Source of the DNA: Botryllus schlosseri | Lineage: Eukaryota; Chordata; Ascidiacea; Stolidobranchia; Styelidae | Length of the DNA stretch: 26,878 bases | Direction: 5' to 3' | Assembly (NCBI GenBank): GCA_000444245.1 | Contig: ATSW01012784.1 | Span: forward strand, 1-26,878 | In this document: piece by piece, positions 24,401 to 26,878 of the stretch | Layout: each line of letters begins with the position of its first letter | Position numbering within the stretch: position 1 is the stretch's first letter | Made by a program: the position numbers and the translations under genes | Notes under the pieces: generated by a model | What the model saw: the letters and a program-made list of their open reading frames with translations, nothing else | The model's database searches: none | Told to the model about the DNA's origin: nothing

Positions 24401-25940
24401 ACATTAATGGAATCAAAAGCCTCCCTCCATAGTCAAAAGTCTTTGTTTCGACCTACACGACCATGAGTGAGATTGCAAATAGCAAAACTTCAAATAAAGT
24501 CGCAGCTGTATTTTCCCATACAACAATCCATAACTCTGGAAACATCGCACGTTTCTGACTCCCTGTATTCCTAGTTCATTAGATAAATGCAATACAATGC
24601 ACTCTAAGTAGCATTTGTCCCGGTGAAATATTGCATTTTGTGTAACGAGACTGGCAAACAGCGCCATTGTATCATGGCACGTGTGATTCAGCTAAGCGAT
24701 TGTTACAAGAGTCAAAATGAAATCACAAATGCATCAACGTCATTTAGAAAATCGAGTTCGACATTCTGCCGGGGTAATTTCCTGATACTTTCATCGACCG
24801 TGTTAGTCACCGCACGACGCGCCATCATCACGGACATTTCAAACCCTGAACTAAATCTGGACTGGAAATTGGACAAGCTCCAGCTTAAAATGCAATTTCA
24901 GCCTTCACGAATAACCTTTTCTAAAGGAGATGGTCGAAGAATTTACCGTACCGCAAGCAGTGCTGTCCAAAATCCACGCCCTTCAGTGACACATTACAAA
25001 ACATTATAAAACGAATCTCCATGACTACCAGGGGATTGGCATGAAGGTACAATTAGCCATGATGTGAAAATTCAAATATCTTTCCTGTAATCATTTACAC
25101 AAGCGATATAACTATAAATCGATCAGTAATAGTTGTGTCCAGACTAACAAATCTATAAATACACAAGTCCCAATTGAGAAATATAATATACACTGGCGAA
25201 GGAAGAGTTGAATCACTGATGCGCCTACTTTATACATAAGTTTGGTCTCATTCGCAGGTGACAAAGATATAATAATTACCAATTCTGTACTGTTCGATTT
25301 AAAACCATATATTGCTTCATCAGCCCACTCAATTAGTCAATCCACGAGTTGCAATCGTGAAGTGTAAAGAAGTACTGGCATTAGTATAAAAGAAATTCTT
25401 TCGATTTTCGTATATCATATTAACATCATATCATACATGCGTTGTGAGCCCGTAATATCAGTCAATGCAATTCAATCGTGTACGTAATGAGCACACAATG
25501 CACATGATTAGACCATCAGTAGTAATGTAATTACTAGAGACGCACTTTGCTCTAGGCATAATGCATCGATTTTGTGGGCGCTGCACAGCGCACGCACGTA
25601 TTGGAATAACAACTTCCACCCCTATAGTGCCATATGCCGCATGCCCGCACATCCTCATTATCGAAATCCACTTGCATTGTCCATGGAAAGCAGTCTATTG
25701 TGTGCTTTATTCTTACAATGTATTGAGAATATCCTCAACAACATAAGGCTATGACTAATAGTGAAAATAGCCAAAAGCAACGGAAATTCTTCACCTGGAA
25801 GTACGAGATTTGCTTCTCTTTGTCGCAAGAAACAATCTCCCGGCAGACCTTTTCGACGTTGATCTCGCATTCGAAGAACGTATCGATGATACTAGGATTC
25901 GATTTCTGCAAAATCAGCGTGGCCTTGTTAAACACACGTG
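3474..25940 (-). CDS. SNX13: Sorting nexin-13 orthologue, partial (13 exons seen; both ends missing)
   Basis: The translated exons follow remembered human SNX13 in order without rearrangement: end of PXA, linker, RGS, linker, PX. Exons (minus strand, high to low): 25940-25795, 23885-23808, 23308-23225, 21380-21242, 20480-20372, 19770-19674, 17994-17881, 16449-16370, 16311-16207, 15555-15403, 5470-5407, 4940-4786, 3671 to about 3476. Phases agree at every junction except those around 20480-20372. The family (SNX13/14/25, yeast Mdm1) sits in the ER membrane by an N-terminal anchor and bridges ER to endolysosomes or lipid droplets. The PX domain binds PI3P, and the mammalian SNX13 RGS domain is reported to act on G-alpha-s. 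About 500 of the usual 950 or so residues are here. The anchor and start of PXA should lie right of the window and the C-terminal nexin domain left of it. One intron holds an opposite-strand gene. Identity is very secure; exon edges are read by eye. Confidence 0.95.
3476..3671 (-). CDS. SNX13: SNX13 exon: second half of PX domain; 3' edge uncertain
   Basis: It reads RSDLGNLKLPGKTIFKDLNL, EFLERRRLDLNEYLKGVLSV, EHTPKAMESIHTFLDAKAYQ, KNTG. Human has ILKLPGKKTFNNMDRDFLEK, RKKDLNAYLQLLL and YDFLENKAYSKGKG. LKLPGK is the PX proline-rich loop. The acceptor TTGCAG gives the right phase and spacing. At the other edge the match ends at KNTG and a stop codon follows two codons on, with no GT in between. 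Either the donor is non-canonical or altered, or the protein ends here without the C-terminal nexin domain. A hAT-like insertion begins about 80 bp beyond. Confidence 0.9.
4115..4200 (-). repeat. AGTTCTAG-type repeat, reverse copy; nearby AGTTGAC inverted repeat
   Basis: The reverse complement reads GTAGTTCTAGTACCAGTTAC then a GCAAATTTTTAAA stretch, like copies 1 and 2. TTAGTTGACTGTCAACTAAA (4181-4200) is a perfect short palindrome that resembles the AGTTGATGGTCAACTAAC at 42-60. Confidence 0.35.
4786..4940 (-). CDS. SNX13: SNX13 exon: first half of PX domain
   Basis: 155 nt. It reads GICTEHGKSYALFAINVIRY, WQGSDGTTKLDKWDTFRRFS, EFSDLHQSLREN. The human match is GVCNDHGKTYALYAITV and WKTYRRYSDFHDFH. 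The RRF motif carries the arginine that contacts the 3-phosphate of PI3P in PX domains. The strand before it is about four residues longer than in human. The acceptor is TTTTACAG and the donor AAT|GTGAGT. Confidence 0.95.
5407..5470 (-). CDS. SNX13: SNX13 exon: RGS-PX linker
   Basis: 64 nt. It reads DDVSNDGDEVNAKFKAIITQ then T plus a split Gly codon; human has DDLSNVSSDDSVQLHAYISD at this place. The acceptor is GCTTAG and the donor ACAG|GTAAGT. The identity rests on position, phase and the DDxSN start; the linker itself is poorly conserved. Confidence 0.88.
5757..5850. mobile_element. Family A fragment (single arm)
   Basis: ATTGTTGATATACAATGTTC then TTCTCTACTAGTTGCTGACG and a GGGTTCATTTCAATA end. 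It lies at the start of the long SNX13 intron, upstream of the nested gene. Confidence 0.7.
5996..6003 (+). promoter_or_regulatory. TATA-like box upstream of the nested gene
   Basis: TATATAAA followed by GGG lies about 420 bp before the start codon. It would suit a TATA promoter with a long or spliced 5' UTR. One 8-mer in AT-rich DNA is weak evidence. Confidence 0.2.
6423..6598 (+). CDS. LDLa/TSP1 protein exon 1: signal peptide and N-terminal region
   Basis: Starts MRAKAVCFLLVVLLWVKAG, a clear signal peptide, followed by a Cys-containing stretch with WCGDGDG and ACFNCSGK and possible N-glycosylation sites (NTS, NCS). ATG at 6423 is chosen; a GTG just before is not needed. The donor AAG|GTATCA leaves two bases, which match the phase of the exon at 8419. 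The frame stays open to 6793, so a longer alternative exon or retained intron is possible. Confidence 0.75.
6423..13098 (+). CDS. LDLa/TSP1 single-pass membrane protein, complete 7-exon model, nested in SNX13 intron
   Basis: Seven exons (6423-6598, 8419-8516, 8583-8695, 9136-9405, 10653-10850, 11823-12072, 12722-13098) join with matching phase into 493 residues. Order: signal peptide (1-19 or slightly longer); Cys-containing N region (25-76); LDLa-like modules at about 77-111, 115-155, 162-195 and 205-236; one TSP1 repeat at about 238-291; transmembrane helix 301-322 followed by RRHRK; cytoplasmic tail of 171 residues rich in Ser, Asp and Glu. The layout implies a cell-surface receptor, co-receptor or adhesion protein; the ligand is unknown. 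It lies wholly within a SNX13 intron on the other strand. I do not recognise the family: LDLRAD3 and LRP-type receptors share LDLa and a TM but not this TSP1 position, and complement C6-C9 combine these modules with MACPF, absent here. Upstream non-coding exons may exist. Confidence 0.85.
7384..8340 (-). repeat. Family C AAGTAG-rich repeat, reverse copy, split by a family B insertion
   Basis: Stretches such as GTACTCAAGTAGAAGTAGAA recur. The reverse complement of 7400-7548 follows 10485-10600 in order, and the reverse complement of 8095-8160 follows 22800-22875 (ACAGTTAATCGGAGG, CTAACGCAAAATGAC). The family B element at 7557-8064 interrupts it. In intron 1 of the nested gene. Edges approximate. 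Confidence 0.55.
7557..8064. mobile_element. Family B hAT-like non-autonomous element, copy 2
   Basis: Starts CAGTGTTGTAATGACTCGAG and ends TTGGTTACAACCCTT. Flanks ACATAGAT (7549-7556) and ATGTAGAT (8065-8072) match at six of eight bases, as expected for an aged target duplication. The interior is colinear with the copies at 2926 and 13343. Confidence 0.85.
8419..8516 (+). CDS. LDLa/TSP1 protein exon 2: first half of LDLa-like module 1
   Basis: 98 nt from acceptor ACCATCAG to donor GAA|GTAAAG. It reads SKVQSLKCCPNGTIQGKCYD then DEISCGDGGFYR. C77 and C84 fit LDLa Cys1 and Cys2. The usual Cys3 (as in GGxCI) is replaced by the FYR segment. The 66-bp intron that follows is the shortest in the gene. 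Confidence 0.72.
8583..8695 (+). CDS. LDLa/TSP1 protein exon 3: end of LDLa 1, start of LDLa 2
   Basis: 113 nt. It reads SEKCDGIKNCMNFADEINCT then KECTSTFSCENSRMNSN. CDGxxxCxxxxDExxC is the Ca2+-binding half of an LDLa module. The acceptor is TATTAACAG. The donor AAT|GTGGTG is weak but is the one that gives the phase required by exon 4 and the correct LDLa Cys spacing. Confidence 0.78.
9136..9405 (+). CDS. LDLa/TSP1 protein exon 4: LDLa 2 (end), LDLa 3 (whole), LDLa 4 (start)
   Basis: 270 nt, phase 0 at both ends. It reads CVNSSQVCDKTKDCISGLDE (end of module 2), then C162, C167, C173 and CDGQKDCLDGTDETMC as a full six-Cys module 3, then FECRNKEGSI opening module 4. The acceptor is AATTTTCAG and the donor GAA|GTGAGA. 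Confidence 0.88.
9649..9972. mobile_element. Short hAT-type element inserted in family C
   Basis: Ends CAGTGATTCCCGACC and GCTTGGGAACCACTG are inverted copies of each other. Flanks CTCCAGGT (9641-9648) and CTCCTGGT (9973-9980) are an 8-bp duplication with one mismatch. 324 bp, no coding capacity. Its ends match those of the 16813-17533 element, so the two probably used the same transposase. Confidence 0.8.
10100..10379 (+). mobile_element. LINE/SINE-like 3' end with GAT tail, plus strand
   Basis: The last 165 bp match the reverse complement of 11578-11735. The segment ends TTGCTAATAAACCAATGGAT then a GATGATGATGAC tail, typical of a non-LTR retrotransposon 3' end. The conserved part reads TGATTCCATAGACTACTCCA then AGTCGCTTCG. 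The 5' limit is a guess. Clade not identified. Confidence 0.5.
10653..10850 (+). CDS. LDLa/TSP1 protein exon 5: LDLa 4 (end) and TSP1 repeat
   Basis: 198 nt, phase 0 at both ends. ICDGTKQCGDGQDENNC closes LDLa 4. WLEWSAWSKCQC then opens a TSP1 repeat with its Trp ladder, followed by SRARSC and GKCKGEETQ. The acceptor is GCATTGCAG and the donor CAG|GTGACA. The last TSP1 cysteines come from exon 6. Confidence 0.9.
11165..11430 (+). repeat. Family C repeat, partial
   Basis: CAGATTAACTGCTAGAAG then AGTTTTGACAGGTCTTTGAA and TATTTGAGTAGAAATTACTA parallel 22865-23010 and 10500-10590. Intron between nested-gene exons 5 and 6. Confidence 0.45.
11536..11808. repeat. 40-bp direct repeats bracketing a LINE-like tail
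   Basis: GAGAGTATATGTCTAATATG at 11539 and GAGAGTATATGTTTTAATAT at 11769 begin two diverged direct copies of about 40 bp (to CCGCAAGA and ACGCAAGC). They lie on either side of the 11578-11735 insertion. They may be an unusually long target duplication or an older local duplication. The right copy stops 14 bp before exon 6 of the nested gene. Confidence 0.45.
11578..11735 (-). mobile_element. LINE/SINE-like 3' end with GAT tail, minus strand
   Basis: On the minus strand it runs GCATGCCTCCTTTACATCGC to AATAAACCAATGATGATGAT, colinear with 10218-10379. 5'-truncated. Conserved open segments (for example PRWMSDSINYSKSLRHLGIF) are shared between the two copies; I cannot assign them to a clade. Confidence 0.55.
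11823..12072 (+). CDS. LDLa/TSP1 protein exon 6: end of TSP1, transmembrane helix, start of tail
   Basis: 250 nt. AKNCNC supplies TSP1 Cys5 and Cys6, then a hydrophobic span IISYCVIGAILGVLMLGGLI runs into RISRRHRK, the positive-inside stop-transfer. The cytoplasmic part contains SFFRNHRSETLIDPVRVELS. The acceptor is TGTCTACAG and the donor CCG|GTAAGA. The left intron edge carries one unit of a 40-bp direct repeat (11768-11808). Confidence 0.9.
12140..12450 (+). repeat. Family C repeat, forward copy
   Basis: GTGCTCAAGTAGGTTTAGTC, TTTAGACTACTTTCACTTCC and TTTGTAGTGACACTC follow the order seen at 9580-10080 and 22060-22810. Intron between nested-gene exons 6 and 7; 12450-12720 shows nothing else. 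Confidence 0.45.
12722..13098 (+). CDS. LDLa/TSP1 protein exon 7: cytoplasmic tail and stop
   Basis: 377 nt to TGA at 13096-13098. The tail has SSPPF, acidic runs (ESQDEDS, SSDEEDFGS), a dileucine-like ESLLSP, and tyrosines in HYHSYQG and ENIYNRL that could be sorting or phosphorylation sites by inference. There is no PPxY or NPxY. The acceptor is TTTTTTACTCAG. Base composition is clearly more GC-rich than the introns, as expected for coding sequence. A poly(A) signal follows within 30 bp. Confidence 0.88.
13122..13127 (+). terminator. Poly(A) signal of the nested LDLa/TSP1 gene
   Basis: AATAAA lies 24 bp after the stop codon, which gives a very short 3' UTR. Cleavage would be expected 10-30 bp further on. 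Confidence 0.6.
13200..14125. repeat. Family C repeat, split by a family B insertion
   Basis: Left part 13205-13342 and right part 13856-14125 carry AAGTAG-rich strings in both orientations (CACTTAAGTAGGAACTTAC, ACTCAAGTAGAAGTAACT). The family B element at 13343-13855 with exact flanks proves the insertion. Confidence 0.5.
13343..13855. mobile_element. Family B hAT-like non-autonomous element, copy 3
   Basis: Starts CAGGGTTGTAATGACTCGAG and ends TTTACAACTTTG. The exact 8-bp duplication GTTACGAT flanks it (13335-13342 and 13856-13863). 513 bp, with no open frame of note. It lies about 240 bp beyond the stop codon of the nested gene. Confidence 0.9.
14126..14357. other. Unassigned intron sequence
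   Basis: Between the family C repeat and the TA-flanked element. It holds a GCATATGCACATGATATGC stretch next to the insertion site and nothing else I can name. Confidence 0.3.
14358..15278. mobile_element. TA-flanked inverted-repeat DNA transposon with internal tandem duplication
   Basis: Left end CCGTAATTTTCAATGTATAA and right end ATACTTGGAAAATTACGG are inverted copies, each bordered by TA (14356-14357, 15279-15280), which fits a Tc1/mariner/pogo-type insertion. GGGTGCGTATTATACATGGG-type motifs repeat near both ends (14415, 15181, 15233), in the same orientation. No transposase. The GC-rich interior contrasts with the surrounding intron. Confidence 0.75.
14820..15090 (+). repeat. Tandem duplication, two units of 134 and 137 bp
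   Basis: Both units start GCAATCGCATCTGTAA, contain CAGCCTCGCAGGCTTTG or a near variant and ACTATCGTTTA, and end ATAATGATTA. A third unit begins at 15091 (GCAATCGTTGTG) and stops after about 20 bp. It lies inside the TA-flanked element. Confidence 0.85.
15403..15555 (-). CDS. SNX13: SNX13 exon: end of RGS domain
   Basis: 153 nt, 51 whole codons. It reads VFMIMQRDEKLYPAFKKSPH, YVRLLAELDLLRDCSNQSTE, EANGSETVSNP, against human YELMLRDERFYPSFRQNALY and VRMLAELDMLKD. The acceptor is GTCGCAG and the donor CCG|GTAAGT. The following intron is about 9.9 kb and holds the plus-strand LDLa/TSP1 gene. Confidence 0.95.
16207..16311 (-). CDS. SNX13: SNX13 exon: RGS domain
   Basis: 105 nt, 35 whole codons. 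It reads ASPRVDLDPVTDKEIQRRLN then NEEPSPNVFDELQKK, against human ASPRVTVDDYLVAKLADTLN and HEDPTPEIFDDIQRK. The acceptor is AACCAG and the donor AAG|GTTTGT. Confidence 0.95.
16370..16449 (-). CDS. SNX13: SNX13 exon: RGS domain, short
   Basis: 80 nt, too short to stand out as an open frame. It reads QVKGTPNMEMLRAIGKNIYD then QYLSKT, matching human KGLLRAAAVGIYEQYLSEK. The acceptor is TTTTAAG and the donor ACG|GTAATT. The two carried bases GT join the G left by the previous exon to make Gly. Confidence 0.92.
16727..17692. mobile_element. Family A palindromic element, copy interrupted by a hAT insertion
   Basis: Left remnant 16727-16812 (loop side: CAAAATATGCCAACC, GTGTACCATCTAAAAATAG) and right arm 17534-17692 (TTTCATGCTGGTGACGTCAT to TTCAATATGAATATACTATT) form one copy. 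The outer left arm is missing. Confidence 0.75.
16813..17533. mobile_element. hAT-type non-autonomous element nested in family A
   Basis: Ends CAGTGGTTCCCAACC and GGTTGGGAACCACTG are perfect 15-bp inverted repeats of the common animal hAT type. Flanks GCCTAGAG (16805-16812) and GCCTGGAG (17534-17541) form an 8-bp duplication with one mismatch. Subterminal G runs (GGGGGGGAATTTT, GGGGGGGTGGGG) are also typical. 721 bp; the open frame at 17214-17564 shows no transposase motif. Confidence 0.9.
17881..17994 (-). CDS. SNX13: SNX13 exon: RGS domain core
   Basis: 114 nt. It reads YMQTIEMQAYLFFWLTVDGY then RASAEQQLNAVKIQQLSG. The human segment is YMQQTGGQAHLFFWMTVEGY and RVTAQQQLEV. LFFWxTVxGYR is the typical RGS alpha-helix signature of this family. 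The acceptor is CTTCCAG and the donor TCTG|GTAATT. Confidence 0.95.
17995..18960. other. Intron stretch, nothing identified
   Basis: SNX13 intron. A plus-strand open frame at 17969-18217 overlaps the RGS exon antisense and looks like chance. I see no repeat family or further exon. Confidence 0.4.
18963..19417. mobile_element. Family A palindromic element, best-preserved copy
   Basis: Arms 19000-19187 and 19230-19417 (188 bp each) are inverted copies with about five mismatches and no net indel, around a 42-bp loop. The left end extends to AGAGCTTCTTGCAGGTACAG (18964), the terminus also seen at 21713 and, in reverse, at 2624 and 26217. Each arm holds one TGACGTCA. No coding capacity. It sits in the intron just 5' (in plus coordinates) of the first RGS exon at 19674. 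Confidence 0.9.
19674..19770 (-). CDS. SNX13: SNX13 exon: start of RGS domain
   Basis: 97 nt, phase 0 in and 1 nt out. It reads NYESLMADKSSTLYSLPLG then TTLRNNIALQFFI, against human KLCTVPLDSILVDNVALQFFM. The acceptor is CCTTTTAG and the donor ATCG|GTCAGT. The carried G plus AT of the next exon gives Asp, as in human FFMDYMQ. Confidence 0.93.
20150..20220. repeat. Family C fragment
   Basis: GTAAGCAGATCTACTTGAAG then TAGAAGTATGGGTAA is the core AAGTAG-rich motif only. Confidence 0.3.
20372..20480 (-). CDS. SNX13: SNX13 exon: linker, reading frame broken in this sequence
   Basis: 109 nt between a TTTTTTAG acceptor and a good donor CCC|GTAAGT. In the incoming frame it reads DPTVKQQLSSMEYVRILCEN, matching human TIKNQINSLLFVKKVCDS, then reaches a TAA one codon after the match. 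A second frame gives NKLQTG (human RLQSG). Only the third frame, ending FESDFDP, joins the next exon in phase. The length is out by two extra bases or one missing base. Flanking exons are intact and conserved, so a sequencing or assembly indel is more likely than a dead gene, but a real null allele or an unseen micro-intron is possible. Confidence 0.8.
20581..21241. other. Intron stretch with one weak dispersed repeat
   Basis: TAGGTATGGTTGAAAAA at about 20576 also occurs at 16007. TGACATCATAGTGAGCGATC then GAATATTTGACT at 21055-21088 resembles 16108-16142. The order is the same at both places, so an old repeat is likely, but the spacing differs (about 480 versus 100 bp). Confidence 0.3.
21242..21380 (-). 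CDS. SNX13: SNX13 exon: helical linker between PXA and RGS
   Basis: 139 nt. It reads ISDNCLTSEAFLSV, then SSEVGELIATRDLTDEEIAR, ending RDAVGD plus one G. The human counterpart is RDSNCNYEAFMNI, then DNIGELEAVRDKAAEEL and LDTAGDD. The acceptor is CTTTTCAG and the donor GATG|GTACTG. The split codon G|AT restores Asp at the junction with the next exon. Confidence 0.92.
21426..21711. mobile_element. Family A element, diverged copy
   Basis: The left arm has CAGCAACTAGTAGAGAATTG and CATTGTACATCAAC; the loop side has CTATTTTTAGATTATACAAG; the right arm is short and decayed (GTGACATCATATTTGGTGAT). Its left end lies 45 bp beyond the intron edge of the exon at 21242-21380. Confidence 0.65.
21712..21891. 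mobile_element. Family A single left arm
   Basis: Starts GAGCTTCTTGGAGGTACAGA and runs through GTCAGCAACTAGTAGATAAT to ATGACGTCACCAGCATGAAA, where it stops abruptly. It directly abuts the previous copy. Confidence 0.75.
22060..22265 (+). repeat. Family C repeat, first part
   Basis: GTGTACTCAATTAGGTTTTGCC and CCCACTTGTACTCAATAGTG match the order of 9590-10050. The second part of the family appears at 22795-23050. Confidence 0.45.
22351..22668. mobile_element. Decayed hAT-type element
   Basis: The right end GCTTGAGAACATCTG follows AAGGGGGGAGGCG and GAGGCGGGTGTGTC, the layout of a hAT 3' end. A possible left end CATTGGTTTTTGATT lies at 22351. Target flanks are too decayed to confirm. It sits between the two parts of a family C copy. 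Confidence 0.35.
22795..23050 (+). repeat. Family C repeat, second part
   Basis: TTTGTAGTGTCATACGTCAT, CCGATTAACTGTGAAAGTAC, CACAGGTCTTTGAAACTGCT and ATTGGGTAGAAATC parallel 11190-11400 and 10390-10590. Confidence 0.45.
23225..23308 (-). CDS. SNX13: SNX13 exon: end of PXA domain
   Basis: 84 nt, phase 0 at both ends. It reads EILVQGVFLPLLNLYSDPDY then LNQYINWL, against human EILARGILLPLINQLSDPDY and INQYVIWM. The acceptor is TTTTTCAG and the donor CTG|GTGAGT. It joins in phase to ISDNCLTSEAF of the next exon. Confidence 0.94.
23808..23885 (-). CDS. SNX13: SNX13 exon: PXA domain, conserved LLYLLLPP core
   Basis: 78 nt, phase 0 at both ends. It reads ELSEVLLYLLLPPKELHC then LPLKALLK. The block EVLLYLLLPP is identical to human SNX13. 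The acceptor is TTTTTCAG and the donor AAG|GTAGGC. Confidence 0.93.
23886..25794. other. SNX13 intron, nothing identified
   Basis: AT-rich, with no family A, B or C copy that I can recognise. Plus-strand open frames at 24623-25009 and 25561-25754 show no domain, no splice context and no start context. In a repeat-laden window this is the cleanest long intron. Confidence 0.4.
25795..25940 (-). CDS. SNX13: SNX13 exon: middle of PXA domain
   Basis: 146 nt, 2 nt carried in from the previous exon. It reads RVFNKATLILQK, then IIDTFFECEINVEKVCREIV, then CDKEKQISYFQ, matching human RVFRKAQQKI, LVDTFFEVEVEMEKEVCRDLV and the start of the FLRDLCEV segment. The acceptor is TTGTTAG (minus strand) and the donor CAG|GTGAAG. 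This is the most 5' SNX13 exon I can see; the remaining 940 bp to the window edge give no further match. Confidence 0.93.
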
Positions 25941-26064
25941 CTAACAAACTCAGTCCTAGTCAGCATTGTCGTAAGAAGTATTTGGAGCATGTAGTTTAAA
26001 CGAGAAATGCGAAAACGCTTCAAATTCAAGCTGTCCAACACAATTATGATTACTATATTCATAT

Positions 26065-26236
26065 CGGTGACGTCATATTTTGTAATGCCATTGTTGATAT
26101 GCAATGTTCAATTTTGAATTCTCTACTAGTTGCTGATGATTACCCCCGACGAGTGTCAGCCGAAAAAGTTCTGGTTCATTTCAATATGAATATACTATTC
26201 AATTGTATATTGAAGTTTTAAGAAGCTCTACAATTA
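26065..26236. mobile_element. Family A single right arm
   Basis: GGTGACGTCATATTTTGTAA, then TTCTCTACTAGTTGCTGATG, TTTCAATATGAATATACTAT, and the terminus AAGAAGCTCTACAATTA. The left arm is absent. Confidence 0.75.
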
Positions 26237-26878
26237 ATATAGGATTGTTTGTAAGCCTTTGTACTATTCAAACTAATGCGATGGACTGCAATTGGCGACA
26301 ATTTAATTTACAACAAACATGAATTATTATTACACAGTAAGCGGTCGATGTTACCAGCACACATCACGAGCTTTAATAATTGCTACTTAGAGGAAAGGAA
26401 TAGCAAATTCGCTCGGAAGTATCGGAAAAGACGCTCGGGTATTCGCAAGAAGCCAGTACTACATCAGTAGAGGTTCAGCAACATATTGGACTTTTTGGCA
26501 CATCTTATTTTCAAGACACATAACAAGGCGAGTTAGTCGTTACCAATAATAATTGATATAAATGTATTCTTAATATTGAATAGGACAATTAAAGATAAGC
26601 CCACTTTAATGTGCCACAATTTAGAATGATAAAATTATTGTGTATTTGATATTACTGGATATGGTAATTTTTTCAATGTGACAATTGAAGCCTTCAATGG
26701 ACGTGAAAAATGTGTTATCAGGTGACAATTTCAATTCAGATTATTCTTTTTCGAAACGAAAAGATTGCAAATGTATAAGAATGGTGAAGATCTATTGGAG
26801 AAATTTGATAACAAATTCACCGTGAGCAGCAATCCTTAAAATCTACTTTTTGCAATCGAACACAATCCTAGTCAGTTC
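26237..26878. other. Intron stretch to window edge, nothing identified
   Basis: Presumed SNX13 intron upstream of the 25795-25940 exon. A plus-strand open frame at 26276-26470 shows no recognisable domain. No earlier PXA exon was found here. Confidence 0.4.

Noticed and set aside
24623-25009. 128-codon plus-strand open frame in a SNX13 intron
   Set aside because: No recognisable domain, repeat or splice context; length is possible by chance in this composition.
1-26878. CRISPR arrays, tRNA or rRNA genes, bacterial or phage operons
   Set aside because: None seen. Repeats are dispersed, with eukaryotic transposon ends, and the genes are spliced.

Overview
The window is from a nuclear genome of an animal. 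Coding sequence is split into short exons with GT-AG introns and joins across them with matching phase. The proteins are metazoan in type (a PXA-RGS-PX sorting nexin and an LDLa/TSP1 membrane protein), and the introns are packed with small DNA transposons. The compact introns and repeat style suggest a marine invertebrate, perhaps a tunicate, but nothing here fixes the species. No rRNA, tRNA, CRISPR or bacterial operon was seen.

Two genes account for the coding content. The larger is on the minus strand and spans nearly the whole window (about 25940 down to 3474): a SNX13 orthologue. Thirteen exons give the end of the PXA domain (25940-23225), a linker (21380-20372), the RGS domain (19770-15403), a short linker exon (5470-5407) and the PX domain (4940 to about 3476). 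The N-terminal membrane anchor and first half of PXA should lie beyond the right edge, and the C-terminal nexin domain beyond the left edge. One linker exon (20372-20480) is out of frame as given, and the last PX exon has no visible GT donor.

The second gene lies on the plus strand inside the roughly 10 kb SNX13 intron between 5471 and 15402. Seven exons (6423-13098) join in phase into a 493-residue type I membrane protein: signal peptide, four LDLa-like modules, one TSP1 repeat, one transmembrane helix and a 171-residue acidic/serine-rich tail. I do not recognise this order of domains as a named family.

The rest is a mosaic of non-autonomous elements, several nested in one another: three copies of a hAT-like element (B) with 8-bp target duplications; two other hAT-type insertions (9649-9972, 16813-17533); at least eight full or partial copies of a long-armed palindromic element (A), one nearly perfect (19000-19417); a TA-flanked element with an internal tandem duplication (14358-15278); a 1.7 kb TTAA-flanked inverted-repeat element (443-2118); a diffuse AAGTAG-rich family (C) that is host to other insertions; and two LINE/SINE-like 3' tails in opposite orientation. 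The order of insertion can be read at several places.
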